From Limanda limanda (lineage: Eukaryota; Chordata; Actinopteri; Pleuronectiformes; Pleuronectidae), in assembly GCF_963576545.1 (NCBI RefSeq), contig NW_026870594.1, forward strand, positions 277,716 to 341,715: a DNA stretch of 64,000 nt, in the 5' to 3' direction. Of this stretch, positions 10,972 through 26,100 are shown one piece after another. The translations under genes and the position numbers were made by a program. The notes under the pieces are model-generated. The model saw only the letters and a program-made list of their open reading frames with translations. It had not been told where the DNA came from and made no database searches. Position 1 is the stretch's first letter. The number at the start of each line of letters is the position of its first letter.

Positions 10972-11281
10972 AGATATTCTTGAATAACTTTTTTTGTGAA
11001 GGTCGGAGAGACTTGGAAAGTGGTTGCATCTGGACTAATTTGGGTCCTGCGGATCGATTGGTACCATCCCCGAGCTTGTACGACCTTCGGAAGAGGTCGA
11101 CCGACGAAATTCCCCCAAATCTGAGGAGATATTCTTGAATAACTTTTTTTGTGAAGGTCGGAGAGACTTGGAAAGTGGTTGCATCTGGACTAATTTGGGT
11201 CCTGCGGATCGATTGGTACCATCCCCGAGCTTGTACGACCTTCGGAAGAGGTCGACCGACGAAATTCCCCCAAATCTGAGG
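10972..11281 (+). repeat. Only direct B-B tandem in the window
   Basis: Two B monomers (10972-11126 and 11127-11281) abut with no intervening A. Among about 96 B copies this is the only such pair I found. It is best explained by one crossover in the shared 43-bp core that removed an A. The preceding A carries a private change in its telomeric tract, TTAGGTTTAGGG near 10935. Confidence 0.9.
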
Positions 11282-12699
11282 AGATATTCTTGAATTACTT
11301 TTTTTGTGAAGGTCGGAGAGACTTGCAAGTAGGCTCTACCCCCACTAAATGGGGTTGCGCGCATCGATCGGTACCATCCTTGAGCTTCTCCGACTTTCGG
11401 AAGGGTTAGGGTTAGGGTTAGGGATGAAAGCACATAGGAGAAAGAGATATTCTTGAATAACTTTTTTTGTGAAGGTCGGAGAGACTTGCAAGTAGGCTCT
11501 ACCCCCACTAAATGGGGTAGCGCGCATCGATCGGTACCATCCTTGAGCTTCTCCGACTTTCGGAAGGGTTAGGGTTAGGGATGAAAGCACATAGGAGAAA
11601 GAGATATTCTTGAATAACTTTTTTTGTGAAGGTCGGAGAGACTTGCAAGTAGGCTCTACCCCCACTAAATGGGGTAGCGCGCATCGATCGGTACCATCCT
11701 TGAGCTTCTCCGACTTTCGGAAGGGTTAGGGTTAGGGTTAGGGATGAAAGCACATAGGAGAAAGAGATATTCTTGAATAACTTTTTTTGTGAAGGTCGGA
11801 GAGACTTGCAAGTAGGCTGTACCCCCACTAAATGGGGTAGCGCGCATCGATCGGTACCATCCTTGAGCTTCTCCGACTTTCGGAAGGGTTAGGGTTAGGG
11901 TTAGGGATGAAAGCACATAGGAGAAAGAGATATTCTTGAATAACTTTTTTTGTGAAGGTCGGAGAGACTTGCAAGTAGGCTCTACCCCCACTAAATGGGG
12001 TAGCGCGCATCGATCGGTACCATCCTTGAGCTTCTCCGACTTTCGGAAGGGTTAGGGTTAGGGTTAGGGATGAAAGCACATAGGAGAAAGAGATATTCTT
12101 GAATAACTTTTTTTGTGAAGGTCGGAGAGACTTGGAAAGTGGTTGCATCTGGACTAATTTGGGTCCTGCAGATCGATTGGTACCATCCCCGAGCTTGTAC
12201 GACCTTCGGAAGAGGTCGACCGACGAAATTCCCCCAAATCTGAGGAGATATTCTTGAATAACTTTTTTTGTGAAGGTCGGAGAGACTTGCAAGTAGGCTC
12301 TACCCCCACTAAATGGGGTAGCGCGCATCGATCGGTACCATCCTTGAGCTTCTCCGACTTTCGGAAGGGTTAGGGTTAGGGTTAGGGATGAAAGCACATA
12401 GGAGAAAGAGATATTCTTGAATAACTTTTTTTGTGAAGGTCGGAGAGACTTGGAAAGTGGTTGCATCTGGACTAATTTGGGTCCTGCGGATCGATTGGTA
12501 CCATCCCCGAGCTTGTACGACCTTCGGAAGAGGTCGACCGACGAAATTCCCCCAAATCTGAGGAGATATTCTTGAATAACTTTTTTTGTGAAGGTCGGAG
12601 AGACTTGCAAGTAGGCTCTACCCCCACTAAATGGGGTTGCGCGCATCGATCGGTACCATCCTTGAGCTTCTCCGACTTTCGGAAGGGTTAGGGTTAGGG

Positions 12700-15600
12700 T
12701 TAGGGATGAAAGCACATAGGAGAAAGAGATATTCTTGAATAACTTTTTTTGTGAAGGTCGGAGAGACTTGCAAGTAGGCTCTACCCCCACTAAATGGGGT
12801 AGCGCGCATCGATCGGTACCATCCTTGAGCTTCTCCGACTTTCGGAAGGGTTAGGGTTAGGGTTAGGGATGAAAGCACATAGGAGAAAGAGATATTCTTG
12901 AATAACTTTTTTTGTGAAGGTCGGAGAGACTTGCAAGTTGGCTCTACCCCCACTAAATGGGGTAGCGCGCATCGATCGGTACCATCCTTGAGCTTCTCCG
13001 ACTTTCGGAAGGGTTAGGGTTAGGGTTAGGGATGAAAGCACATAGGAGAAAGAGATATTCTTGAATAACTTTTTTTGTGAAGGTCGGAGAGACTTGGAAA
13101 GTGGTTGCATCTGGACTAATTTGGGTCCTGCAGATCGATTGGTACCATCCCCGAGCTTGTACGACCTTCGGAAGAGGTCGACCGACGAAATTCCCCCAAA
13201 TCTGAGGAGATATTCTTGAATAACTTTTTTTGTGAAGGTCGGAGAGACTTGCAAGTAGGCTCTACCCCCACTAAATGGGGTAGCGCGCATCGATCGGTAC
13301 CATCCTTGAGCTTCTCCGACTTTCGGAAGGGTTAGGGTTAGGGTTAGGGATGAAAGCACATAGGAGAAAGAGATATTCTTGAATAACTTTTTTTGTGAAG
13401 GTCGGAGAGACTTGGAAAGTGGTTGCATCTGGACTAATTTGGGTCCTGCGGATCGATTGGTACCATCCCCGAGCTTGTACGACCTTCGGAAGAGGTCGAC
13501 CGACGAAATTCCCCCAAATCTGAGGAGATATTCTTGAATAACTTTTTTTGTGAAGGTCGGAGAGACTTGCAAGTAGGCTCTACCCCCACTAAATGGGGTT
13601 GCGCGCATCGATCGGTACCATCCTTGAGCTTCTCCGACTTTCGGAAGGGTTAGGGTTAGGGTTAGGGATGAAAGCACATAGGAGAAAGAGATATTCTTGA
13701 ATAACTTTTTTTGTGAAGGTCGGAGAGACTTGCAAGTAGGCTCTACCCCCACTAAATGGGGTAGCGCGCATCGATCGGTACCATCCTTGAGCTTCTCCGA
13801 CTTTCGGAAGGGTTAGGGTTAGGGTTAGGGATGAAAGCACATAGGAGAAAGAGATATTCTTGAATAACTTTTTTTGTGAAGGTCGGAGAGACTTGCAAGT
13901 TGGCTCTACCCCCACTAAATGGGGTAGCGCGCATCGATCGGTACTATCCTTGAGCTTCTCCGACTTTCGGAAGGGTTAGGGTTAGGGTTAGGGATGAAAG
14001 CACATAGGAGAAAGAGATATTCTTGAATAACTTTTTTTGTGAAGGTCGGAGAGACTTGCAAGTAGGCTCTGCCCCCACTAAATGGGGTAGCGCGCATCGA
14101 TCGGTACCATCCTTGAGCTTCTCCGACTTTCGGAAGGGTTAGGGTTAGGGTTAGGGATGAAAGCACATAGGAGAAAGAGATATTCTTGAATAACTTTTTT
14201 TGTGAAGGTCGGAGAGACTTGGAAAGTGGTTGCATCTGGACTAATTTGGGTCCTGCGGATCGATTGGTACCATCCCCGAGCTTGTACGACCTTCTGAAGA
14301 GGTCGACCGACGAAATTCCCCCAAATCTGAGGAGATATTCTTGAATAACTTTTTTTGTGAAGGTCGGAGAGACTTGCAAGTAGGCTCTACCCCCACTAAA
14401 TGGGGTAGCGCGCATCGATCGGTACCATCCTTGAGCTTCTCCGACTTTCGGAAGGGTTAGGGTTAGGGTTAGGGATGAAAGCACATAGGAGAAAGAGATA
14501 TTCTTGAATAACTTTTTTTGTGAAGGTCGGAGAGACTTGGAAAGTGGTTGCATCTGGACTAATTTGGGTCCTGCGGATCGATTGGTACCATCCCCGAGCT
14601 TGTACGACCTTCGGAAGAGGTCGACCGACGAAATTCCCCCAAATCTGAGGAGATATTCTTGAATAACTTTTTTTGTGAAGGTCGGAGAGACTTGCAAGTA
14701 GGCTCTACCCCCACTAAATGGGGTTGCGCGCATCGATCGGTACCATCCTTGAGCTTCTCCGACTTTCGGAAGGGTTAGGGTTAGGGTTAGGGATGAAAGC
14801 ACATAGGAGAAAGAGATATTCTTGAATAACTTTTTTTGTGAAGGTCGGAGAGACTTGCAAGTAGGCTCTACCCCCACTAAATGGGGTAGCGCGCATCGAT
14901 CGGTACCATCCTTGAGCTTCTCCGACTTTCGGAAGGGTTAGGGTTAGGGTTAGGGATGAAAGCACATAGGAGAAAGAGATATTCTTGAATAACTTTTTTT
15001 GTGAAGGTCGGAGAGACTTGGAAAGTGGTTGCATCTGGACTAATTTGGGTCCTGCGGATCGATTGGTACCATCCCCGAGCTTGTACGACCTTCGGAAGAG
15101 GTCGACCGACGAAATTCCCCCAAATCTGAGGAGATATTCTTGAATTACTTTTTTTGTGAAGGTCGGAGAGACTTGCAAGTAGGCTCTACCCCCACTAAAT
15201 GGGGTTGCGCGCATCGATCGGTACCATCCTTGAGCTTCTCCGACTTTCGGAAGGGTTAGGGTTAGGGTTAGGGATGAAAGCACATAGGAGAAAGAGATAT
15301 TCTTGAATAACTTTTTTTGTGAAGGTCGGAGAGACTTGCAAGTAGGCTCTACCCCCACTAAATGGGGTAGCGCGCATCGATCGGTACCATCCTTGAGCTT
15401 CTCCGACTTTCAGAAGGGTTAGGGTTAGGGTTAGGGATGAAAGCACATAGGAGAAAGAGATATTCTTGAATAACTTTTTTTGTGAAGGTCGGAGAGACTT
15501 GCAAGTAGGCTCTACCCCCACTAAATGGGGTAGCGCGCATCGATCGGTACCATCCTTGAGCTTCTCCGACTTTCGGAAGGGTTAGGGTTAGGGTTAGGGA

Positions 15601-16100
15601 TGAAAGCACATAGGAGAAAGAGATATTCTTGAATAACTTTTTTTGTGAAGGTCGGAGAGACTTGCAAGTAGGCTCTGCCCCCACTAAATGGGGTAGCGCG
15701 CATCGATCGGTACCATCCTTGAGCTTCTCCGACTTTCGGAAGGGTTAGGGTTAGGGTTAGGGATGAAAGCACATAGGAGAAAGAGATATTCTTGAATAAC
15801 TTTTTTTGTGAAGGTCGGAGAGACTTGGAAAGTGGTTGCATCTGGACTAATTTGGGTCCTGCGGATCGATTGGTACCATCCCCGAGCTTGTACGACCTTC
15901 GGAAGAGGTCGACCGACGAAATTCCCCCAAATCTGAGGAGATATTCTTGAATAACTTTTTTTGTGAAGGTCGGAGAGACTTGCAAGTAGGCTCTACCCCC
16001 ACTAAATGGGGTAGCGCGCATCGATCGGTACCATCCTTGAGCTTCTCCGACTTTCGGAAGGGTTAGGGTTAGGGTTAGGGATGAAAGCACATAGGAGAAA
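12700..16100 (+). repeat. Higher-order block, left copy (offset 10,467 bp)
   Basis: The order of A and B and several markers match 23.17-26.57 kb at a constant offset of 10,467 bp: CAAGTTGG near 12938 and 13900, CTCTGCCCC near 14071 and 15677, TTCTGAAG near 14294, and TTCAGAAG near 15412. Copy-specific changes exist, for example GGTACTATCC near 13945, so this is an older duplication than the 17,992-bp one. Confidence 0.75.
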
Positions 16101-19100
16101 GAGATATTCTTGAATAACTTTTTTTGTGAAGGTCGGAGAGACTTGCAAGTAGGCTCTACCCCCACTAAATGGGGTAGCGCGCATCGATCGGTACCATCCT
16201 TGAGCTTCTCCGACTTTTGGAAGGGTTAGGGTTAGGGTTAGGGATGAAAGCACATAGGAGAAAGAGATATTCTTGAATAACTTTTTTTGTGAAGGTCGGA
16301 GAGACTTGCAAGTAGGCTCTACCCCCACTAAATGGGGTAGCGCGCATCGATCGGTACCATCCTTGAGCTTCTCCGACTTTCGGAAGGGTTAGGGTTAGGG
16401 TTAGGGATGAAAGCACATAGGAGAAAGAGATATTCTTGAATAACTTTTTTTGTGAAGGTCGGAGAGACTTGCAAGTAGGCTCTACCCCCACTAAATGGGG
16501 TAGCGCGCATCGATCGGTACCATCCTTGAGCTTCTCCGACTTTCGGAAGGGTTAGGGTTAGGGTTAGGGATGAAAGCACATAGGAGAAAGAGATATTCTT
16601 GAATAACTTTTTTTGTGAAGGTCGGAGAGACTTGCAAGTAGGCTCTACCCCCACTAAATGGGGTAGCGCGCATCGATCGGTACCATCCTTGAGCTTCTCC
16701 GACTTTCGGAAGGGTTAGGGTTAGGGTTAGGGATGAAAGCACATAGGAGAAAGAGATATTCTTGAATAACTTTTTTTGTGAAGGTCGGAGAGACTTGCAA
16801 GTAGGCTCTACCCCCACTAAATGGGGTAGCGCGCATCGATCGGTACCATCCTTGAGCTTCTCCGACTTTCGGAAGGGTTAGGGTTAGGGTTAGGGATGAA
16901 AGCACATAGGAGAAAGAGATATTCTTGAATAACTTTTTTTGTGAAGGTCGGAGAGACTTGCAAGTAGGCTCTACCCCCACTAAATGGGGTAGCGCGCATC
17001 GATCGGTACCATCCTTGAGCTTCTCCGACTTTCGGAAGGGTTAGGGTTAGGGTTAGGGATGAAAGCACATAGGAGAAAGAGATATTCTTGAATAACTTTT
17101 TTTGTGAAGGTCGGAGAGACTTGGAAAGTGGTTGCATCTGGACTAATTTGGGTCCTGCGGATCGATTGGTACCATCCCCGAGCTTGTACGACCTTCGGAA
17201 GAGGTCGACCGACGAAATTCCCCCAAATCTGAGGAGATATTCTTGAATTACTTTTTTTGTGAAGGTCGGAGAGACTTGCAAGTAGGCTCTACCCCCACTA
17301 AATGGGGTTGCGCGCATCGATCGGTACCATCCTTGAGCTTCTCCGACTTTCGGAAGGGTTAGGGTTAGGGTTAGGGATGAAAGCACATAGGAGAAAGAGA
17401 TATTCTTGAATAACTTTTTTTGTGAAGGTCGGAGAGACTTGCAAGTAGGCTCTACCCCCACTAAATGGGGTAGCGCGCATCGATCGGTACCATCCTTGAG
17501 CTTCTCCGACTTTCGGAAGGGTTAGGGTTAGGGTTAGGGATGAAAGCACATAGGAGAAAGAGATATTCTTGAATAACTTTTTTTGTGAAGGTCGGAGAGA
17601 CTTGCAAGTAGGCTCTACCCCCACTAAATGGGGTAGCGCGCATCGATCGGTACCATCCTTGAGCTTCTCCGACTTTCGGAAGGGTTAGGGTTAGGGTTAG
17701 GGATGAAAGCACATAGGAGAAAGAGATATTCTTGAATAACTTTTTTTGTGAAGGTCGGAGAGACTTGCAAGTAGGCTCTACCCCCACTAAATGGGGTAGC
17801 GCGCATTGATCGGTACCATCCTTGAGCTTCTCCGACTTTCGGAAGGGTTAGGGTTAGGGTTAGGGATGAAAGCACATAGGAGAAAGAGATATTCTTGAAT
17901 AACTTTTTTTGTGAAGGTCGGAGAGACTTGCAAGTAGGCTCTACCCCCACTAAATGGGGTAGCGCGCATCGATCGGTACCATCCTTGAGCTTCTCCGACT
18001 TTCGGAAGGGTTAGGGTTAGGGTTAGGGATGAAAGCACATAGGAGAAAGAGATATTCTTGAATAACTTTTTTTGTGAAGGTCGGAGAGACTTGCAAGTAG
18101 GCTCTACCCCCACTAAATGGGGTAGCGCGCATCGATCGGTACCATCCTTGAGCTTCTCCGACTTTCGGAAGGGTTAGGGTTAGGGTTAGGGATGAAAGCA
18201 CATAGGAGAAAGAGATATTCTTGAATAACTTTTTTTGTGAAGGTCGGAGAGACTTGCAAGTAGGCTCTACCCCCACTAAATGGGGTAGCGCGCATCGATC
18301 GGTACCATCCTTGAGCTTCTCCGACTTTCGGAAGGGTTAGGGTTAGGGTTAGGGATGAAAGCACATAGGAGAAAGAGATATTCTTGAATAACTTTTTTTG
18401 TGAAGGTCGGAGAGACTTGCAAGTAGGCTCTACCCCCACTAAATGGGGTAGCGCGCATCGATCGGTACCATCCTTGAGCTTCTCCGACTTTCGGAAGGGT
18501 TAGGGTTAGGGTTAGGGATGAAAGCACATAGGAGAAAGAGATATTCTTGAATAACTTTTTTTGTGAAGGTCGGAGAGACTTGGAAAGTGGTTGCATCTGG
18601 ACTAATTTGGGTCCTGCGGATCGATTGGTACCATCCCCGAGCTTGTACGACCTTCGGAAGAGGTCGACCGACGAAATTCCCCCAAATCTGAGGAGATATT
18701 CTTGAATTACTTTTTTTGTGAAGGTCGGAGAGACTTGCAAGTAGGCTCTACCCCCACTAAATGGGGTTGCGCGCATCGATCGGTACCATCCTTGAGCTTC
18801 TCCGACTTTCGGAAGGGTTAGGGTTAGGGTTAGGGATGAAAGCACATAGGAGAAAGAGATATTCTTGAATAACTTTTTTTGTGAAGGTCGGAGAGACTTG
18901 CAAGTAGGCTCTACCCCCACTAAATGGGGTAGCGCGCATCGATCGGTACCATCCTTGAGCTTCTCCGACTTTCGGAAGGGTTAGGGTTAGGGATGAAAGC
19001 ACATAGGAGAAAGAGATATTCTTGAATAACTTTTTTTGTGAAGGTCGGAGAGACTTGCAAGTAGGCTCTACCCCCACTAAATGGGGTAGCGCGCATCGAT

Positions 19101-22100
19101 CGGTACCATCCTTGAGCTTCTCCGACTTTCGGAAGGGTTAGGGTTAGGGTTAGGGATGAAAGCACATAGGAGAAAGAGATATTCTTGAATAACTTTTTTT
19201 GTGAAGGTCGGAGAGACTTGCAAGTAGGCTCTACCCCCACTAAATGGGGTAGCGCGCATCGATCGGTACCATCCTTGAGCTTCTCCGACTTTCGGAAGGG
19301 TTAGGGTTAGGGTTAGGGATGAAAGCACATAGGAGAAAGAGATATTCTTGAATAACTTTTTTTGTGAAGGTCGGAGAGACTTGCAAGTAGGCTCTACCCC
19401 CACTAAATGGGGTAGCGCGCATCGATCGGTACCATCCTTGAGCTTCTCCGACTTTCGGAAGGGTTAGGGTTAGGGTTAGGGATGAAAGCACATAGGAGAA
19501 AGAGATATTCTTGAATAACTTTTTTTGTGAAGGTCAGAGAGACTTGGAAAGTGGTTGCATCTGGACTAATTTGGGTCCTGCAGATCGATTGGTACCATCC
19601 CCGAGCTTGTACGACCTTCGGAAGAGGTCGACCGACGAAATTCCCCCAAATCTGAGGAGATATTCTTGAATAACTTTTTTTGTGAAGGTCGGAGAGACTT
19701 GCAAGTAGGCTCTACCCCCACTAAATGGGGTAGCGCGCATCGATCGGTACCATCCTTGAGCTTCTCCGACTTTCGGAAGGGTTAGGGTTAGGGATGAAAG
19801 CACATAGGAGAAAGAGATATTCTTGAATAACTTTTTTTGTGAAGGTCGGAGAGACTTGAAAAGTGGTTGCATCTGGACTAATTTGGGTCCTGCGGATCGA
19901 TTGGTACCATCCCCGAGCTTGTACGACCTTCGGAAGAGGTCGACCGACGAAATTCCCCCAAATCTGAGGAGATATTCTTGAATTACTTTTTTTGTGAAGG
20001 TCGGAGAGACTTGCAAGTAGGCTCTACCCCCACTAAATGGGGTTGCGCGCATCGATCGGTACCATCCTTGAGCTTCTCCGACTTTCGGAAGGGTTAGGGT
20101 TAGGGTTAGGGATGAAAGCACATAGGAGAAAGAGATATTCTTGAATAACTTTTTTTGTGAAGGTCGGAGAGACTTGCAAGTAGGCTCTACCCCCACTAAA
20201 TGGGGTAGCGCGCATCGATCGGTACCATCCTTGAGCTTCTCCGACTTTCGGAAGGGTTAGGGTTAGGGTTAGGGATGAAAGCACATAGGAGAAAGAGATA
20301 TTCTTGAATAACTTTTTTTGTGAAGGTCGGAGAGACTTGCAAGTAGGCTCTACCCCCACTAAATGGGGTAGCGCGCATCGATCGGTACCATCCTTGAGCT
20401 TCTCCGACTTTCGGAAGGGTTAGGGTTAGGGTTAGGGATGAAAGCACATAGGAGAAAGAGATATTCTTGAATAACTTTTTTTGTGAAGGTCGGAGAGACT
20501 TGCAAGTAGGCTCTACCCCCACTAAATGGGGTAGCGCGCATTGATCGGTACCATCCTTGAGCTTCTCCGACTTTCGGAAGGGTTAGGGTTAGGGTTAGGG
20601 ATGAAAGCACATAGGAGAAAGAGATATTCTTGAATAACTTTTTTTGTGAAGGTCGGAGAGACTTGCAAGTAGGCTCTACCCCCACTAAATGGGGTAGCGC
20701 GCATCGATCGGTACCATCCTTGAGCTTCTCCGACTTTCGGAAGGGTTAGGGTTAGGGTTAGGGATGAAAGCACATAGGAGAAAGAGATATTCTTGAATAA
20801 CTTTTTTTGTGAAGGTCGGAGAGACTTGCAAGTAGGCTCTACCCCCACTAAATGGGGTAGCGCGCATCGATCGGTACCATCCTTGAGCTTCTCCGACTTT
20901 CGGAAGGGTTAGGGTTAGGGTTAGGGATGAAAGCACATAGGAGAAAGAGATATTCTTGAATAACTTTTTTTGTGAAGGTCAGAGAGACTTGCAAGTAGGC
21001 TCTACCCCCACTAAATGGGGTAGCGCGCATCGATCGGTACCATCCTTGAGCTTCTCCGACTTTCGGAAGGGTTAGGGTTAGGGATGAAAGCACATAGGAG
21101 AAAGAGATATTCTTGAATAACTTTTTTTGTGAAGGTCGGAGAGACTTGCAAGTAGGCTCTACCCCCACTAAATGGGGTAGCGCGCATCGATCGGTACCAT
21201 CCTTGAGCTTCTCCGACTTTCGGAAGGGTTAGGGTTAGGGTTAGGGATGAAAGCACATAGGAGAAAGAGATATTCTTGAATAACTTTTTTTGTGAAGGTC
21301 GGAGAGACTTGGAAAGTGGTTGCATCTGGACTAATTTGGGTCCTGCGGATCGATTGGTACCATCCCCGAGCTTGTACGACCTTCGGAAGAGGTCGACCGA
21401 CGAAATTCCCCCAAATCTGAGGAGATATTCTTGAATTACTTTTTTTGTGAAGGTCGGAGAGACTTGCAAGTAGGCTCTACCCCCACTAAATGGAGTTGCG
21501 CGCATCGATCGGTACCATCCTTGAGCTTCTCCGACTTTCGGAAGGGTTAGGGTTAGGGTTAGGGATGAAAGCACATAGGAGAAAGAGATATTCTTGAATA
21601 ACTTTTTTTGTGAAGGTCGGAGAGACTTGCAAGTAGGCTCTACCCCCACTAAATGGGGTAGCGCGCATCGATCGGTACCATCCTTGAGCTTCTCCGACTT
21701 TCGGAAGGGTTAGGGTTAGGGATGAAAGCACATAGGAGAAAGAGATATTCTTGAATAACTTTTTTTGTGAAGGTCGGAGAGACTTGCAAGTAGGCTCTAC
21801 CCCCACTAAATGGGGTAGCGCGCATCGATCGGTACCATCCTTGAGCTTCTCCGACTTTCGGAAGGGTTAGGGTTAGGGTTAGGGATGAAAGCACATAGGA
21901 GAAAGAGATATTCTTGAATAACTTTTTTTGTGAAGGTCGGAGAGACTTGCAAGTAGGCTCTACCCCCACTAAATGGGGTAGCGCGCATCGATCGGTACCA
22001 TCCTTGAGCTTCTCCGACTTTCGGAAGGGTTAGGGTTAGGGTTAGGGATGAAAGCACATAGGAGAAAGAGATATTCTTGAATAACTTTTTTTGTGAAGGT

Positions 22101-23169
22101 CGGAGAGACTTGCAAGTAGGCTCTACCCCCACTAAATGGGGTAGCGCGCATCGATCGGTACCATCCTTGAGCTTCTCCGACTTTCGGAAGGGTTAGGGTT
22201 AGGGTTAGGGATGAAAGCACATAGGAGAAAGAGATATTCTTGAATAACTTTTTTTGTGAAGGTCAGAGAGACTTGGAAAGTGGTTGCATCTGGACTAATT
22301 TGGGTCCTGCAGATCGATTGGTACCATCCCCGAGCTTGTACGACCTTCGGAAGAGGTCGACCGACGAAATTCCCCCAAATCTGAGGAGATATTCTTGAAT
22401 AACTTTTTTTGTGAAGGTCGGAGAGACTTGCAAGTAGGCTCTACCCCCACTAAATGGGGTAGCGCGCATCGATCGGTACCATCCTTGAGCTTCTCCGACT
22501 TTCGGAAGGGTTAGGGTTAGGGTTAGGGATGAAAGCACATAGGAGAAAGAGATATTCTTGAATAACTTTTTTTGTGAAGGTCGGAGAGACTTGGAAAGTG
22601 GTTGCATCTGGACTAATTTGGGTCCTGCGGATCGATTGGTACCATCCCCGAGCTTGTACGACCTTCGGAAGAGGTCGACCGACGAAATTCCCCCAAATCT
22701 GAGGAGATATTCTTGAATAACTTTTTTTGTGAAGGTCGGAGAGACTTGCAAGTAGGCTCTACCCCCACTAAATGGGGTTGCGCGCATCGATCGGTACCAT
22801 CCTTGAGCTTCTCCGACTTTCGGAAGGGTTAGGGTTAGGGTTAGGGATGAAAGCACATAGGAGAAAGAGATATTCTTGAATAACTTTTTTTGTGAAGGTC
22901 GGAGAGACTTGCAAGTAGGCTCTACCCCCACTAAATGGGGTAGCGCGCATCGATCGGTACCATCCTTGAGCTTCTACGACTTTCGGAAGGGTTAGGGTTA
23001 GGGTTAGGGATGAAAGCACATAGGAGAAAGAGATATTCTTGAATAACTTTTTTTGTGAAGGTCGGAGAGACTTGCAAGTTGGCTCTACCCCCACTAAATG
23101 GAGTAGCGCGCATCGATCGGTACCATCCTTGAGCTTCTCCGACTTTCGGAAGGGTTAGGGTTAGGGTTA

Positions 23170-26100
23170 GGGATGAAAGCACATAGGAGAAAGAGATATT
23201 CTTGAATAACTTTTTTTGTGAAGGTCGGAGAGACTTGCAAGTAGGCTCTACCCCCACTAAATGGGGTAGCGCGCATCGATCGGTACCATCCTTGAGCTTC
23301 TCCGACTTTCGGAAGGGTTAGGGTTAGGGTTAGGGATGAAAGCACATAGGAGAAAGAGATATTCTTGAATAACTTTTTTTGTGAAGGTCGGAGAGACTTG
23401 CAAGTTGGCTCTACCCCCACTAAATGGGGTAGCGCGCATCGATCGGTACCATCCTTGAGCTTCTCCGACTTTCGGAAGGGTTAGGGTTAGGGTTAGGGAT
23501 GAAAGCACATAGGAGAAAGAGATATTCTTGAATAACTTTTTTTGTGAAGGTCGGAGAGACTTGGAAAGTGGTTGCATCTGGACTAATTTGGGTCCTGCAG
23601 ATCGATTGGTACCATCCCCGAGCTTGTACGACCTTCGGAAGAGGTCGACCGACGAAATTCCCCCAAATCTGAGGAGATATTCTTGAATAACTTTTTTTGT
23701 GAAGGTCGGAGAGACTTGCAAGTAGGCTCTACCCCCACTAAATGGGGTAGCGCGCATCGATCGGTACCATCCTTGAGCTTCTCCGACTTTCGGAAGGGTT
23801 AGGGTTAGGGTTAGGGATGAAAGCACATAGGAGAAAGAGATATTCTTGAATAACTTTTTTTGTGAAGGTCGGAGAGACTTGGAAAGTGGTTGCATCTGGA
23901 CTAATTTGGGTCCTGCGGATCGATTGGTACCATCCCCGAGCTTGTACGACCTTCGGAAGAGGTCGACCGACGAAATTCCCCCAAATCTGAGGAGATATTC
24001 TTGAATAACTTTTTTTGTGAAGGTCGGAGAGACTTGCAAGTAGGCTCTACCCCCACTAAATGGGGTTGCGCGCATCGATCGGTACCATCCTTGAGCTTCT
24101 CCGACTTTCGGAAGGGTTAGGGTTAGGGTTAGGGATGAAAGCACATAGGAGAAAGAGATATTCTTGAATAACTTTTTTTGTGAAGGTCGGAGAGACTTGC
24201 AAGTAGGCTCTACCCCCACTAAATGGGGTAGCGCGCATCGATCGGTACCATCCTTGAGCTTCTCCGACTTTCGGAAGGGTTAGGGTTAGGGTTAGGGATG
24301 AAAGCACATAGGAGAAAGAGATATTCTTGAATAACTTTTTTTGTGAAGGTCGGAGAGACTTGCAAGTTGGCTCTACCCCCACTAAATGGGGTAGCGCGCA
24401 TCGATCGGTACCATCCTTGAGCTTCTCCGACTTTCGGAAGGGTTAGGGTTAGGGTTAGGGATGAAAGCACATAGGAGAAAGAGATATTCTTGAATAACTT
24501 TTTTTGTGAAGGTCGGAGAGACTTGCAAGTAGGCTCTGCCCCCACTAAATGGGGTAGCGCGCATCGATCGGTACCATCCTTGAGCTTCTCCGACTTTCGG
24601 AAGGGTTAGGGTTAGGGTTAGGGATGAAAGCACATAGGAGAAAGAGATATTCTTGAATAACTTTTTTTGTGAAGGTCGGAGAGACTTGGAAAGTGGTTGC
24701 ATCTGGACTAATTTGGGTCCTGCGGATCGATTGGTACCATCCCCGAGCTTGTACGACCTTCTGAAGAGGTCGACCGACGAAATTCCCCCAAATCTGAGGA
24801 GATATTCTTGAATAACTTTTTTTGTGAAGGTCGGAGAGACTTGCAAGTAGGCTCTACCCCCACTAAATGGGGTAGCGCGCATCGATCGGTACCATCCTTG
24901 AGCTTCTCCGACTTTCGGAAGGGTTAGAGTTAGGGTTAGGGATGAAAGCACATAGGAGAAAGAGATATTCTTGAATAACTTTTTTTGTGAAGGTCGGAGA
25001 GACTTGGAAAGTGGTTGCATCTGGACTAATTTGGGTCCTGCGGATCGATTGGTACCATCCCCGAGCTTGTACGACCTTCGGAAGAGGTCGACCGACGAAA
25101 TTCCCCCAAATCTGAGGAGATATTCTTGAATAGCTTTTTTTGTGAAGGTCGGAGAGACTTGCAAGTAGGCTCTACCCCCACTAAATGGGGTTGCGCGCAT
25201 CGATCGGTACCATCCTTGAGCTTCTCCGACTTTCGGAAGGGTTAGGGTTAGGGTTAGGGATGAAAGCACATAGGAGAAAGAGATATTCTTGAATAACTTT
25301 TTTTGTGAAGGTCGGAGAGACTTGCAAGTAGGCTCTACCCCCACTAAATGGGGTAGCGCGCATCGATCGGTACCATCCTTGAGCTTCTCCGACTTTCGGA
25401 AGGGTTAGGGTTAGGGTTAGGGATGAAAGCACATAGGAGAAAGAGATATTCTTGAATAACTTTTTTTGTGAAGGTCGGAGAGACTTGAAAAGTGGTTGCA
25501 TCTGGACTAATTTGGGTCCTGCGGATCGATTGGTACCATCCCCGAGCTTGTACGACCTTCGGAAGAGGTCGACCGACGAAATTCCCCCAAATCTGAGGAG
25601 ATATTCTTGAATTACTTTTTTTGTGAAGGTCGGAGAGACTTGCAAGTAGGCTCTACCCCCACTAAATGGGGTTGCGCGCATCGATCGGTACCATCCTTGA
25701 GCTTCTCCGACTTTCGGAAGGGTTAGGGTTAGGGTTAGGGATGAAAGCACATAGGAGAAAGAGATATTCTTGAATAACTTTTTTTGTGAAGGTCGGAGAG
25801 ACTTGCAAGTAGGCTCTACCCCCACTAAATGGGGTAGCGCGCATCGATCGGTACCATCCTTGAGCTTCTCCGACTTTCAGAAGGGTTAGGGTTAGGGTTA
25901 GGGATGAAAGCACATAGGAGAAAGAGATATTCTTGAATAACTTTTTTTGTGAAGGTCGGAGAGACTTGCAAGTAGGCTCTACCCCCACTAAATGGGGTAG
26001 CGCGCATCGATCGGTACCATCCTTGAGCTTCTCCGACTTTCGGAAGGGTTAGGGTTAGGGTTAGGGATGAAAGCACATAGGAGAAAGAGATATTCTTGAA

